A stretch of 64,000 nt of DNA, taken from positions 1 to 64,000 of the forward strand of contig JAWPGT010000073.1 in NCBI GenBank assembly GCA_034638255.1. Direction: 5' to 3'. Position numbers and translations under genes: made by a program. The notes beneath the pieces are model-generated. The model was not told the origin of the DNA and did no database searches. It saw only the letters and a program-made list of their open reading frames with translations. The DNA is from Coprinus comatus. Its lineage: Eukaryota; Basidiomycota; Agaricomycetes; Agaricales; Agaricaceae. This document shows, in pieces, positions 46,076 to 56,369 of the stretch (within the stretch, counting starts at the first letter, position 1; the number at the start of each line of letters is the position of its first letter).

Positions 46076-46192
46076 TATTACCAACACTGAAAACCAACTC
46101 CATTCTGATGCATATAGTCACCTCTCTGTTGGTTCCTCAAAAGACACATATACGTCACTCTGGATCCGTCCTTGCCTTCTCCGCCTCTCAAT

Positions 46193-47500
46193 ATGCCCAC
46201 TGTTTCTTCCTCCACTGCACCGACTGTCCCCACCGCTGCCACTTCTAGTTCTTCACTGTCTTCTCTCACTTCTGACTCCTCTTCTCTCTGTCCCTCTCTA
46301 TCAGCTGCCACCATTGCTGCTGCTGCTGTTGCTGCTACTGCATATATGACCTATTCAAACTCCACTCCTGGCGCATTGCTTACTGGAGTCTTACCTCCAA
46401 CATGTAAACGAAAGCCAAAACCCCCTCCACCTGTCCCTGTCACTCCACTTTTCTGTGAAAATTCTGAAATGTCTACCCCTTCCATTGTTCTCACTTCTGG
46501 TTTGCCCAACTACAAGGACAGTGATGCCAAAACCACTTCCATTGGCTGCAATCATCCACCTGTCATCGGTCCAGGCCACATGAACATCACAGCCCTTGTC
46601 ACCTGGGAACTCAAATGTTGTAAGTTCTTTGGTCACAAGAAAATTGATATCGTGGAACATACAGCCTCAGTCATGTATTCCTTCACCAATCCTACCATAT
46701 CCTCTCACATCATGCTACCCACACAGGAGGCTGCCATCAAGGCTATGACCTTTGAACTCTTTGTTACTGAGCTGCGTACTTGTTTCTTACCTACTGGCTG
46801 GGACAATGAGCTGGCAACCATTATGTGAGTTCACCAAAATAATCTTCCTTTTGAGGAATGGACAACTAGGATTCTTGCTTGTCACTCAGCTCTTTCTGGT
46901 TTGAAGCATGCTATGGCTAATGACTGGCCTTGAGAGCAAATTTGCACTACCATGGACCCTGCCCTTTTCTTAAGGTATGAAGAATGTTGCAAAACTGTTG
47001 ATCTTGACGCTATCGTAGCTCTCAATGACTGGCTCTAAGCTGTCCAAGAATTGGAGGATCCTGCCAAGAAGCAACACTGCACTCTACTTTCATATCTTGG
47101 TCCAGCCCCTGCTACTCAGACACAATCATCCCAACCCCCCCTGTACACTATCCTAATGCCCTGCACTACTATCAGCTGTACCCTCAGCCTGCTTCTTTCA
47201 CCCCTTCCCACATACCATCACACTACACATACCAAAACAATACCCACTCCCCTTTATACTGGCACAACCTGGCCTGGCAGGCTAATCCTGCTATTCCACT
47301 ATGTCCACCCCCTCTGGTCCACACACCCAAATCATTCATGGCTTTCTGGAACTCACCTAGATGTCAGTCCTCTTCACTCCAGGACATCTACAGCCAACTT
47401 CCACCTACAGTCCCTCAGCTCCCCTTCCTCGGTCCTGATGAAAAGGAAACTTTATGGACTCATTTTGGCTGTTTTATCTGTCAACAGTGTAAGCGCAGGA
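46193..47500 (+). pseudogene. Decayed gag-like retrotransposon protein
   Basis: One frame is followed from a Ser/Thr/Ala-rich start (MPTVSSSTAPTVPTAATS) through a gag-like core (KKIDIVEHTASVMYSF, AIKAMTFELFVTELRTCFL, NNLPFEEWTTRILACHSAL, ALFLRYEECCKTVDLDAI) with stops TGA at 46826, a second TGA near 46932 and TAA near 47036. It then shifts frame into a Pro/Tyr-rich region and a Cys-containing end (HFGCFICQQC). The layout is that of gag-only ORFs of agaricomycete gypsy-type elements. No protease or polymerase follows, so the element is truncated. Low complexity makes the N-terminal boundary approximate. Confidence 0.65.
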
Positions 47501-48295
47501 ACGTAGAGGACGACGAGACGGACGCGACGACGAAGGAATGAAAGGAATCGGTCAAGAAATGAGTGAGATATCAAGCAAGTACTGCAGACACTTGTATTAG
47601 ACTAGAGAGTCTTCATGTGTCTGCAGGACGCTTCAGCTATGTGTGACGTGACACTGTGATGTCACAAAGATCGCAAATCATGTACAAGTCCCAATCAACA
47701 GATAATGTCCAACCACAACTCACAGAAGTGCTGACCTTAGGGACTGTCTAGAGCAATCCTGACAAACAGCTATATGCTGACCATCAGTCAAAGACCTGTA
47801 ATCCGTTGCTTAACATCCGTGCTTGTAAGGGGACCTTCCTCACCAACCCTTACACCGATACACTGACTACCAACCGATCCTCCAATGTTCCGACTTCCAT
47901 CGGAACACCTCCTGACTTCACGCTTTCATGACTTGCCCCCTCACATGACTCATCCCCCATTGTTCCCATTGTCCATGTTACAACATCCCTCTGGACAATA
48001 GCTGGCGTCTCTGTTTGTATAGTAGTATATATTGTGTGTAGCCTGTGCGAGCGAATCCCCAACTCTTTCTCTTTGGATTCCTTGCTAGGTATGTTGTATC
48101 TGCTCTGTAATATGTTTCCGATCAAATATAACTTTGGATTCCTCACTAGTTGTTGGGCCGCTTGTCGCCGACCTGGGTCGCCCTCACAGAAGAAAGAGTT
48201 CTTCAAGAGGCTAGCATCGCTGGACAGAAGAGCCCTGTTTGCCACAACAGAAGACTTCCCACCGACACATCCCTCTATCCCTTACTCACCAAACC
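47501..48295 (+). other. Probable 5' LTR/leader of the gypsy element, boundaries unresolved
   Basis: No gene. Because the gypsy gag begins at 48296, its leader and 5' LTR should lie here, but no partner LTR exists in the window to define the ends. A short perfect inverted repeat TGTAAGGG/CCCTTACA with a 15-nt loop lies at 47824-47854. Confidence 0.35.
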
Positions 48296-49807
48296 ATGAC
48301 CGATCCAGCACCGCCCCAGTGTTATGATCGTCAGTTCATCACCAGACTATTTTGATCAAGTTCCAGAAATACCTATTGAATCTATTTCTAACTGAACTAT
48401 CTTTGATACATACTAATTACTCAGCCAAAGCTATAGTTAGTATACAGTTATCTTTAGCACGCTTATTTTCTCTTTTCTACTTTTACTTTCGTTTTATCCC
48501 TTTGCCTCCTACAAGTTTCATAACTGTTACATGTTTTATACTTGACACAAGTCTCAGTAGGAGAAGGACGTACTTACATGTTTCACCTCTCGTTTCACTT
48601 ATTTCCGGACTACTCGTAGATAGTATAAATAGTCGTTTGTATTAGCCCTTGAAGTCTCAAGCTTCAAGTTGGTTAACTTCTAATCTACTTGTTCTACGAC
48701 CTCTGCCTGAACACCAGACAGTAGTTTAACCTGTAGAGATTGAACGCCTGTCTCAAGCAGCTTAGTGCCCAAGAGATCTAGGATCATAACACCCAGCCGA
48801 CTTGGAATGAAATTGTTGAAGGCACATTCCACGAGCTTCGGGCATCGCTTGATGCTCTACGACAGTGAGTAGAAGCTACCAAATCCACTTCCGCCACCAC
48901 TGCCAATGTACTTGCCACCATCACCGCCCAACTCTCCACACTCATTTCGGCCTCTCAGACCACCCCTTCACCTGCTACCCCTGCGACGCCAACTCCTCCA
49001 TCCCCCCCCAAACATCCATGGACATTCCAAGGACAAGTCGCTACACCACCCGATTATGATGGTGACCGCAAGACAGGCCAGGCCTTCCTCAACGCCTGTA
49101 ACCTGTACATCCGACTCTCAGGCGAATTCCAGTCGGACGAGGAAAAGATGCTCTGGGCTATGTCCTACATGAGGAGCGGTCGGGCTGCTACATGGACAGA
49201 AGAGATATTTCAGCTGGAATCACAGGTCGGGAACTTGCCTTTTGAGGACTGGGAGGACTTCAAAACCCAGTTCAAGGCTTGCTTCTTGCTGATTGACACC
49301 GAGTCAGAAGCGGTTATCACATTGGAAGGGGATACTTACTTCCAGAAAGATCAGACTTTAGAGGATTACCTGGACACCTTCAAAGCACTCATTTCAGCAT
49401 CTGGGTACACCGACCGGAAGGTCACTGTCGTCAAGTTTCGTCGAGGTCTTCGCACCAACTTGGCTGACTCCATTGCCACTATGACCCTGGGCCGACCCTC
49501 CGACTCCGATCCCGATGGCTGGTATCGCGCAGCCACCCGCTTTGAAGCTTCCCGACTTGCCAATGTTATATTCAAGGCAAATCATCACCCGGTACTACCA
49601 CCAGCTCCCAGACCCGTTTTTCACTCCTTCCCAAAACCCCCACCCCATCCAACTCCCCTGATTCCCCTACCGACATTCGCCCACGTAATGCCGACGCCTG
49701 GGAACCCGACTCCGATGGACATTGATGCATCCAAACTTCGTAACCTGACCCCTTCCACCTGCTACCAATGTAAGCAGCCTGGACACATCAAGGCAGAGTG
49801 CCCCTGA
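48296..49807 (+). pseudogene. Gypsy gag, interrupted by a solo LTR
   Basis: The frame starts ATGACCGATCCAGC at 48296, is interrupted at 48320 by the solo LTR and resumes in the same frame at 48797 (target duplication CCCAG). A TGA lies at 48866. Then follow the capsid-like region (WAMSYMRSGRAATWTEEIF, LPFEDWEDFKTQFKACF, LEDYLDTFKALISASGYT, VVKFRRGLRTNLADSIA) and the CCHC knuckle CYQCKQPGHIKAEC, with TGA at 49805 directly after it. Packages genomic RNA in intact elements; here it is dead. Confidence 0.88.
48320..48791. mobile_element. Solo LTR (472 bp) inside the gypsy gag
   Basis: Starts TGTTATGATC and ends GATCATAACA, a perfect 10-bp terminal inverted repeat with the TG...CA hallmark. It is flanked by the 5-bp target duplication CCCAG (48315-48319 and 48792-48796). 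It contains a TATAAATA box at about 48625. Removing LTR plus one duplication copy restores the gag frame. No internal retroelement sequence and no second LTR are present, so this is the product of LTR-LTR recombination of a family not otherwise seen here. Confidence 0.92.
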
Positions 49808-49919
49808 TGCTTTGATGTCCGGCTCATGACCCTGGAGGAGAAGGATGAGTTGCTGATGAACCTGTTGGCAGAGAAAGATGTTGCCAATGTTGGAAGGCAG
49901 TCGGAAGGGTCGGTGGAAA

Positions 49920-52587
49920 CAGATACACAGGATTTTCGGTAACTCAATTGGTGGAGGCCACACCCCGATTGTCTAGTGTTAATAGGTTTGCTGTACTACC
50001 TGTAGAAGAAATAAACGAAACTACTATTTCCCCACCTATACCCAAACCTATAGCCGTGTCCAAACCCCGCCGACCTCACTGGGAATGTTGTTACCTCCCG
50101 ACCCGGTACGTCATTTCATCCACTGCCCCCGCCAATGCCCTGAAACTGCCGATCGACCTTGAAACCACCGACACCGGAGTCCAATTTTCATCGGAAGCAC
50201 TTGTGGACTCTGGTGCCACCAGTATCTTCATTGATCGGGACTTTGCTCATCAACATAAGCTCACCACCTGCCACCTATCACACCCAGTCCCTGTCTTCAA
50301 TGTTGACGGCACCCCAAACGAAGCTGGAGAAATCGCCAAAGTTGTCGATATGGTTCTCCGATACAAGAATCATTCCAAACGTGCAGTCTTTGCTGTCACT
50401 GGCCTCGGAAAGGAGTCCGTTATACTTGGCTATACTTGGCTTCGTGCACACAACCCTGAAGTTGATTGGGTAACAAAGGAAGTCAAAATGTCAAGGTGCC
50501 CAAGGACTTGCAAAGGTTGCCGACAGGAATACAAGGAGGAGAAGAAGTTCCAGGAGAAGGTGCTAAGGGTCTGCACTTCAGGGCCTTTTCCAGTGCTTGT
50601 GGAAGAGGTGAATGAAGAAGAGGATGAAGAGTCGGAAGAAGGAGTTAGTTGGTCAGAATTGGAGGAAGGAGATCGGATTTTTGCTGCCATCCCTCGCTCA
50701 TCAGTTCTCTCGGTTTCGGAACAGATTTCAGCCACTGGTACTCTATCGCAACAACTTGCCAAAGTACATCGGAAGAATACCGCGACTGCCAACCTCGGTT
50801 TCAAGGCTCATATTCCCGACTACCTACATGACTTCGAAACTGTTTTCTCTGAGGCTGCTTTCCAAGAGCTCCCTGAAAATCAGCCTTGGGATCACGCTGT
50901 TGAACTCGCCCCTGGTGAAACTGCCAAAACCACCAAGGTCTACCCGATTTCGCTGAAAGAACAAGCCGCACTTGACGAGTTCCTACAAGAGAACCTCGCT
51001 TCCGGAAGGATTCGCCCCTCAAAGTTGCTGATGGCAGCCCCCATTTTTTTCATTAAAAAGAAGGATGGTTCACTTCAGTTGGTACAAAACTATCGGAGCC
51101 TCAACGCCATCACAGTGAAAAACAAGTACCCCATCCCACTCATCTCCGAAATTGTGTTGAAACTGTGGGGTGCAAAATACTTCACCAAACTTGACATCCA
51201 ATGGGGCTTCAACAACATCCATATCAAACCTGGCAATGAGTGGAAGGCCGCTTTCCGAATGAATCGGGGGCTCTTCGAACCTCTGGTAATGTTTTTTGGC
51301 ATGACTAACAGCCCAGCGACCTTCCAGACAGTGATGAACAACATCTTCCATGACCTTATCATGGAAGGAATTGTCATTGTCTACCCCGACGACATCCTGA
51401 TCTTTTTGAAAACCCCGGAGGAACATTGGAAGGCCATCCGACGTGTGATGGAGGTACTCAAGGAACACAAGCTGTACCTCCAACCCAAAAAATGCGAGTT
51501 TGAGAAGCAGAAGATAGAATACTTGGGGCTGATCATTTCGGAGAACTGTGTAGAGATGGATCCAGTGAAGGTAGCAGGAGTTCATGAGTGGCCGACTCTG
51601 AAAAACAAGACAGAAGTTCAGTCTTTCCTTGGGTTTGCCAATTTCTACTGACGTTTTATTTGGGATTTTTCACACATCGGTTGGCCGCTCTTCAACCTAA
51701 CCAAGTCCAGTACACCTTGGAACTGGGGTACTGAACAGCAGGAAGCCTTCAATGCTCTGAAGACAGCCATTACATCAGCACCAATCTTGTCTTCTCCCGA
51801 CGACACCGCACCTTACCGAGTAGAGGCTGACAGCTCCGACTTCGCAACTGGAGCTGTCTTGTCGCAGCTTGCATCGGAAGACAACAAGTGGCACCCCATT
51901 GCATTCTACTCAAAATCACTGTCACCAGTCGAACGCAATTATGAGATCCATGACAAAGAGATGTTGGCTATCATCCAATCACTCGAAGAGTGGAGGCACT
52001 TCCTGGAGGGCAGTGAACACAAGGTAGAAATCTGGACTGACCACAAGAACCTTGAGTACTTTATGACTGTGAAGAAACTCAACTGCCGGCAAGCCCGCTG
52101 GTCCCTCTACCTCTCCCGGTTCAACTTCTCACTTCATCACCGACCAGGCCGATCCATGGGCAAACCCGATGCACTCTCCTGACGGGCCGACCACGGAACT
52201 GGCAAGGACGATAATGACAACCTCGCCCTCCTCCCCCCATCGCTATTCGCTGTTCGAGCCCTTGAAGGTGTTGTTTTGGTCGGAGAAGAGCAGGATGTGT
52301 TGCGAGAGATCAGACGTGGTAATCGGGATGGTGAACAAGAGGAGGCAGTGGTGAAGGCAGCGCGAGAGTTGAAGTTGTCAAAGTCAAAATCAGTTAAGAG
52401 TTCCAAATGGTCGGAGGATAATGGGTTGCTACTTCATTGAGGTAAAATCTACGTCCCTAACATCCCCGACCTTAGACGTCGCATTGTGGCCCAACACCAT
52501 GATTCCAAAGTCGGCAGACATGCAGGACGCTGGAAGACCCTCGAACTCGTGGGTCGGAACTACTGGTGGCCTTCTATGTCTCGTTAC
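49920..52587 (+). pseudogene. Gypsy pol (protease, RT, RNase H, integrase start)
   Basis: The frame changes near 49938 and then runs to 51651. Protease: ALVDSGATSIFIDRDF. Reverse transcriptase: KKDGSLQLVQNYRSLNAIT, FTKLDIQWGFNNIHI and the active site YPDD in place of the usual Y(V/L)DD. A TGA at 51649 breaks the connection, then RNase H (YRVEADSSDFATGAVLSQL, KSLSPVERNYEIHDKEMLAI, TDHKNLEYFM) follows to a TGA at 52180. The chromatin-adjacent linker has a TGA at 52438, and the H2C2 integrase finger (RRRIVAQHHDS...GRHAGRWKT, NYWWPSMSRY) is cut at 52587 by the copia insertion. Non-functional. Confidence 0.9.
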
Positions 52588-52826
52588 TGTTAAAACAAGA
52601 GCGTAGCGTGTTATGCATGGGTAGGTACGACTCTGGACTTACTGAGGGTGTTGGTTGTTAGTAGAAAAGGAACTGAAGTATATAATGCAAGAGTACAAGT
52701 TTATATACATATTTACAGTGGTCCGTGCGAGAATATACTAGGTCACATGATAGGGATCATGAAGATATATTCGTCAAGCATGATGCCATACGAGAATGTC
52801 ATTGTAGAACTAATAATAGTTCAACA
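52588..52826 (-). repeat. 3' LTR of the older copia element (239 bp)
   Basis: On the minus strand it starts TGTTGAAC and ends GTTTTAACA. The polypurine tract AGGGGAG immediately precedes it, at 52827-52833 on the plus strand as CTCCCCT. The internal boundary is fixed by that tract and by the TG...CA ends. Confidence 0.85.
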
Positions 52827-52862
52827 CTCCCCTGAATACGAACATGGCAGCTATGAAGCGCC

Positions 52863-54388
52863 TTATGTTGGGACCATATTATTTGAGCGCTTGGCAGCAC
52901 TATATGTGGGATTAGAAAACTCCAACCCGTAATAGTTATCACGGAAGTATTCAAACTTCACACATCTGAGATTCTTCGTGAGAAGATCTGCAGGGTTCTC
53001 AGTGCCTGGGATAAAATAGAGCTGAACCTTCTTTTCATCAATTACTTGACGAATGAAGTGGAAAATGATATCTATGTGTTTTGATCTCTTTTCGACGGCA
53101 GGGTTTTGCGCGATAAAGAGAGAGCCCATATTGTCTCCACAAATATCCATTGGCTCATTGTTGTGTAAACCAAGTTCAGTCATTAGGCTTCTGATCCAGA
53201 TGGACTGACGACTACAATCGGAAATAGCCATGTACTCAGCCTCTGTGGATGATAACGCAATAGTCTTTTGTGATCGACTAACCCAGGCTACCGGGCAGGA
53301 TGCAACAGTGGACAGATAACCAGTTTGGGATCTTCAAGTAGAAGGATCACTAGCCCAATCAGAATCACTGTAAGCGATAAAGCCCTCATTACCAGAACCA
53401 TCAAGCGTCATTCGGTATTCCCGAGTCGCTAGTAGGTATCTACAAATGTAGAGAGCTCTACACAAATGTTCTTCCGTAGGGTTATGAGAATGTTGACTAA
53501 GCTTAGTCACAGTGAACAAAATGTCCGGACACGTGCCAATAGCAATGTACAACAGTGATCCGATCACCTGTTGGTACCTAGAACGGATGGAGGAGTTGAT
53601 CGGCTTGTCGTTAGGAACTGGATAGTACCCTTCTGGCAGCAGAGTTCGCGCCGGTTTGGTGTCACGGTCAGAGCCAGTGACTTTAAACCTTTCCAGGATC
53701 TTTTCTAAATAAGCACATTGATCAAGATAGATCTTTCGATTAGCTCGATCTCTCCTGATGTGCATACCGAGAAATTCTTTAACTTCTCCAAGGTCGCGGC
53801 ATTCCCACTTTTTCATGAACTCTCCTTTAAGCTTTTTAAGCAAGGCGGAATCATTTCCCATAAAAAGTATGTCGTCAACGTACACGACAGCAATGACAAA
53901 CTTGCCATCTTTTTGACAATAAATATAGATACCGGCATCGGATTCACATCGCTTGAAACCTAGTTTGTTCATGGAAGATGCCATCTCCTTCCACCAGGCC
54001 AAGCCGGCTTGTTTAAGGCCATACAATGCACATCGTAACCTCCAGACCAAATGTTCCTTGCCCTTAAGTTTGAAACCTTCGGGTTGATCCATATAGATTT
54101 CCTCATCCAGTTTGCCATAGAGATATGCTGTCTTTACATCGACAGACTCAATGTCCCAGTCTTCAAGGGCAGCTAACCCAAGCAGGATTCGAGTGGACTC
54201 ATATCGTACTACTGGAGAAAATAGTTCATCAAAGTCGATGCCCTCGACTTGAGAAAATCCTTTAGCAACTAGTCTAGCACATTTGCGACCATCACTCTTT
54301 TCATTAAAGACCCATCTATTTTTTACGGTTTTCCTTCCTTCCGGAAGTTTCACCAACTTGTAAACTTGTTGCTTTTTCAGCGCATCTA
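52863..54388 (-). pseudogene. Older copia: reverse transcriptase and RNase H portion
   Basis: Minus-strand frame from the insertion point: ALKKQQVYKLVKLPEGRK, NRWVFNEKSDGRKCARLVAK, YVDDILFMG (intact RT active site), then TKLSQHSHNPTEEHLCRALY and SDSDWASDPST. A TGA at 53334-53336 is followed by RNase H (SSTEAEYMAISDCSRQSIWI, KHIDIIFHFIRQVI, NPADLLTKNL). About 85-90% similar by eye to the younger copia. Confidence 0.88.
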
Positions 54389-54393
54389 GTTCT

Positions 54394-54774
54394 TGTTGGA
54401 AAATACGGACTATTATTAGATAGTCACATGACATTTTCATTTCGTTTTACTTTCATCGTTCCATTACGCTTTGCATTATGTGGCAGCTCCTTATTGGTTG
54501 TAGTTAGCGTTTCACCTATGTGTTTCAACTCCTGTATCAACTCCTGTTTCATGTATAATTACCTGACATGTAGTAGACACCTGACTCCTTTCTAGTCGTA
54601 GCACGGACCACTTCATTATCATATAAGTAGTGTACATTCTCGCTTGTATTCTACAGTTCTCGAACTACCAAGTTCTCTCTTACTCTATTCTCTCCACCAA
54701 GCAAACATACTAACTACCACTTTGTGCGTATCATTATATTGCTATGTCTACATGCATACGCGTTGCTTTCAACA
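54394..54774 (+). repeat. 5' LTR of the young copia element
   Basis: 381 bp, starts TGTTGGAAAATACGG and ends TTTCAACA. Has a T at the single position (in ACTTTGTGCG) where the 3' LTR has C (ACTTCGTGCG). Confidence 0.95.
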
Positions 54775-54787
54775 GGTTATGGGCCCC
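54775..54787 (+). other. Primer binding site, initiator tRNA-Met half-molecule type
   Basis: GGTTATGGGCCCC follows the 5' LTR directly. It resembles the complement of the anticodon region of initiator tRNA-Met (CAT anticodon), the priming mode known for copia and Ty5. One mismatch to the usual GGTTATGAGCCC is visible. Confidence 0.6.
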
Positions 54788-55076
54788 GACTAGCCAGTAT
54801 GGATCCTTGAGTTCGACGAGACACATAGCTTCTCAGCATGTTAAGTCATCTCACTCTCGGAAACGTGTGGTTCACGTCGACCAACCTGGAGAGATTGAGT
54901 CCTGTTCCAGGCCCTCAGAGATTTCATCTCTCCCTCTCTGGTGTGATGCTTGCTCCATACTACCGTACTCGGTTAGACGGAAAGCTCGCAGAACTGTTGC
55001 TGGCGCACGTATGTGCGACTTACAACATGAGGCTAACATGTGTTTTGTCGTAGATTCTTATCTCCAATTCATCATC

Positions 55077-56369
55077 ATGACCGCGCTCATCCCCACGTTG
55101 CCTGTTCTCAAAGGTTCAGCCGACTACCCTATGTGGTCGATGAAATTGATTAACTGTGCAAACATGATCATTGTTGACGGTTACTCTGTGGGACAAATCA
55201 TCCTACAGAGACAGAGTCCAAAGTCTTATTCAGAGGAATATACCATTCCTGCCAGAGCTGCTACGGATGATACACCCGCACGCGCTGCCCAAACTGGCAC
55301 AAGATGGAAAATTTCTAATGAAGAACAGACTAAGTTCGACAATGCTGAGGCTTTTGCCTTAGGATTAATCAACTCTAAAATCTCCGATGAAATGTTAAAT
55401 CATGGTAAAATCTATTCTTTTGAACTTTGGGAACATCTGCAAACAACCTACGGCACATTTAATGCAGGAACTGCATTCGAGGTGTGGGCAAAAGCGGACG
55501 GCTTTAGGTTATCTGGCACTGCAGATCCTTCGGCCGAGATCGCAACGTTCACTTCCTATTTTACTCGCCTCGAAACTGCAAATCCTCCCATCATCGTTCC
55601 CAACCTCCTTCGAGCACTCATGCTGTTGACGCGCATTCCAAACCAATGGAATGCAACTCGGGCTTCCCTTCTCGTTCGATACGGAAGCTCTGAGTTCTCT
55701 CGGCTCACAGTACAGATCGTTGCTGAAGCGATCCAGTCCGCTTGGCTCGACTCTCGTGGTCAAGCTAACGCTTTACGTTCTCAGGGTGTGAAGGGCTTCA
55801 AAGGCCCTAAACAACACAACCACAACCAAAACCAGAACCAAGGTCAAGGTTCGCGCCCGCAAGGGCAGCAACCGCAACCTCAACAATCTGGCAGCGGTTC
55901 TGGTTCCGGTCAGACCCAACAGGGTGGAGCCGGTGAGGACAAAAAGAAGAAGAGGACTCGGGGAAAACGTGGTGGTAACAAAAATGCTAAGTCCGCGGAC
56001 ACCACTAATACCTCTACTACTGGGGTAGATGCAGCTGCTTCTAATATCGTCATGCTCAACAATTTCGCCTCTCCTGCTGCTACCGTTTTAGACCGTCCCT
56101 TCAAATCCACTCGTGCTTTTATTGAGGAAATTAGAGAGTCCACTCCCGAGAAGGTAGTCGAGCGTAAAGCTCCTACCGTGGTTCCCAACCAACTCATGGG
56201 AAGGACCCGATTGCAAAGGACCAAGGCCCGGGTGCTCAAGTCCTACGAACGTCGTCTTGGTATGGAGCCTACACCTCCCCCTGCCTTGCCTTCGCTCGAT
56301 GGTCTAGTTCTTACCTCTACTCCAGCCTGTGAGCCTAGTCCCCCGCATTCGGTAGTCTCTATTGACTAG
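55077..56369 (+). CDS. Young copia gag
   Basis: 430 aa from the ATG of MTALIPTLPVLKGSADYP; the open frame extends upstream into the LTR without a better start. Copia gag features: LKGSADYPMWSMKLINCANM, ISDEMLNHGKIYSFELWEHLQTTYG split over residues ~100-130, and a C-terminal Gln/Asn/Gly-rich stretch followed by a basic KKKKRTRGKRGG run that could bind RNA. No CCHC knuckle is seen. It ends at an amber TAG (56367-56369) that is in the same frame as pol. Confidence 0.85.
   Translation: MTALIPTLPVLKGSADYPMWSMKLINCANMIIVDGYSVGQIILQRQSPKSYSEEYTIPARAATDDTPARAAQTGTRWKISNEEQTKFDNAEAFALGLINSKISDEMLNHGKIYSFELWEHLQTTYGTFNAGTAFEVWAKADGFRLSGTADPSAEIATFTSYFTRLETANPPIIVPNLLRALMLLTRIPNQWNATRASLLVRYGSSEFSRLTVQIVAEAIQSAWLDSRGQANALRSQGVKGFKGPKQHNHNQNQNQGQGSRPQGQQPQPQQSGSGSGSGQTQQGGAGEDKKKKRTRGKRGGNKNAKSADTTNTSTTGVDAAASNIVMLNNFASPAATVLDRPFKSTRAFIEEIRESTPEKVVERKAPTVVPNQLMGRTRLQRTKARVLKSYERRLGMEPTPPPALPSLDGLVLTSTPACEPSPPHSVVSID

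Larger units (their letters stand above)
48296..52587 (+). mobile_element. Decayed Ty3/gypsy retrotransposon, 5' and middle part
   Basis: Order gag, zinc knuckle, aspartic protease, reverse transcriptase, RNase H, integrase zinc finger is the Ty3/gypsy order. It is interrupted by a solo LTR at 48320-48791 and broken at 52588, where an older copia element is inserted; the remainder would lie beyond the window. At least five internal stops are present. Confidence 0.9.

Noticed and set aside
47824..47854. TGTAAGGG/CCCTTACA hairpin
   Set aside because: Only 8 bp per arm; could be LTR-internal or chance, not enough to define an element.
48320..48791. Reading this LTR as the 5' LTR of the gypsy element itself
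   Set aside because: It is flanked by its own CCCAG duplication and interrupts the gag frame, so it is a separate solo LTR.
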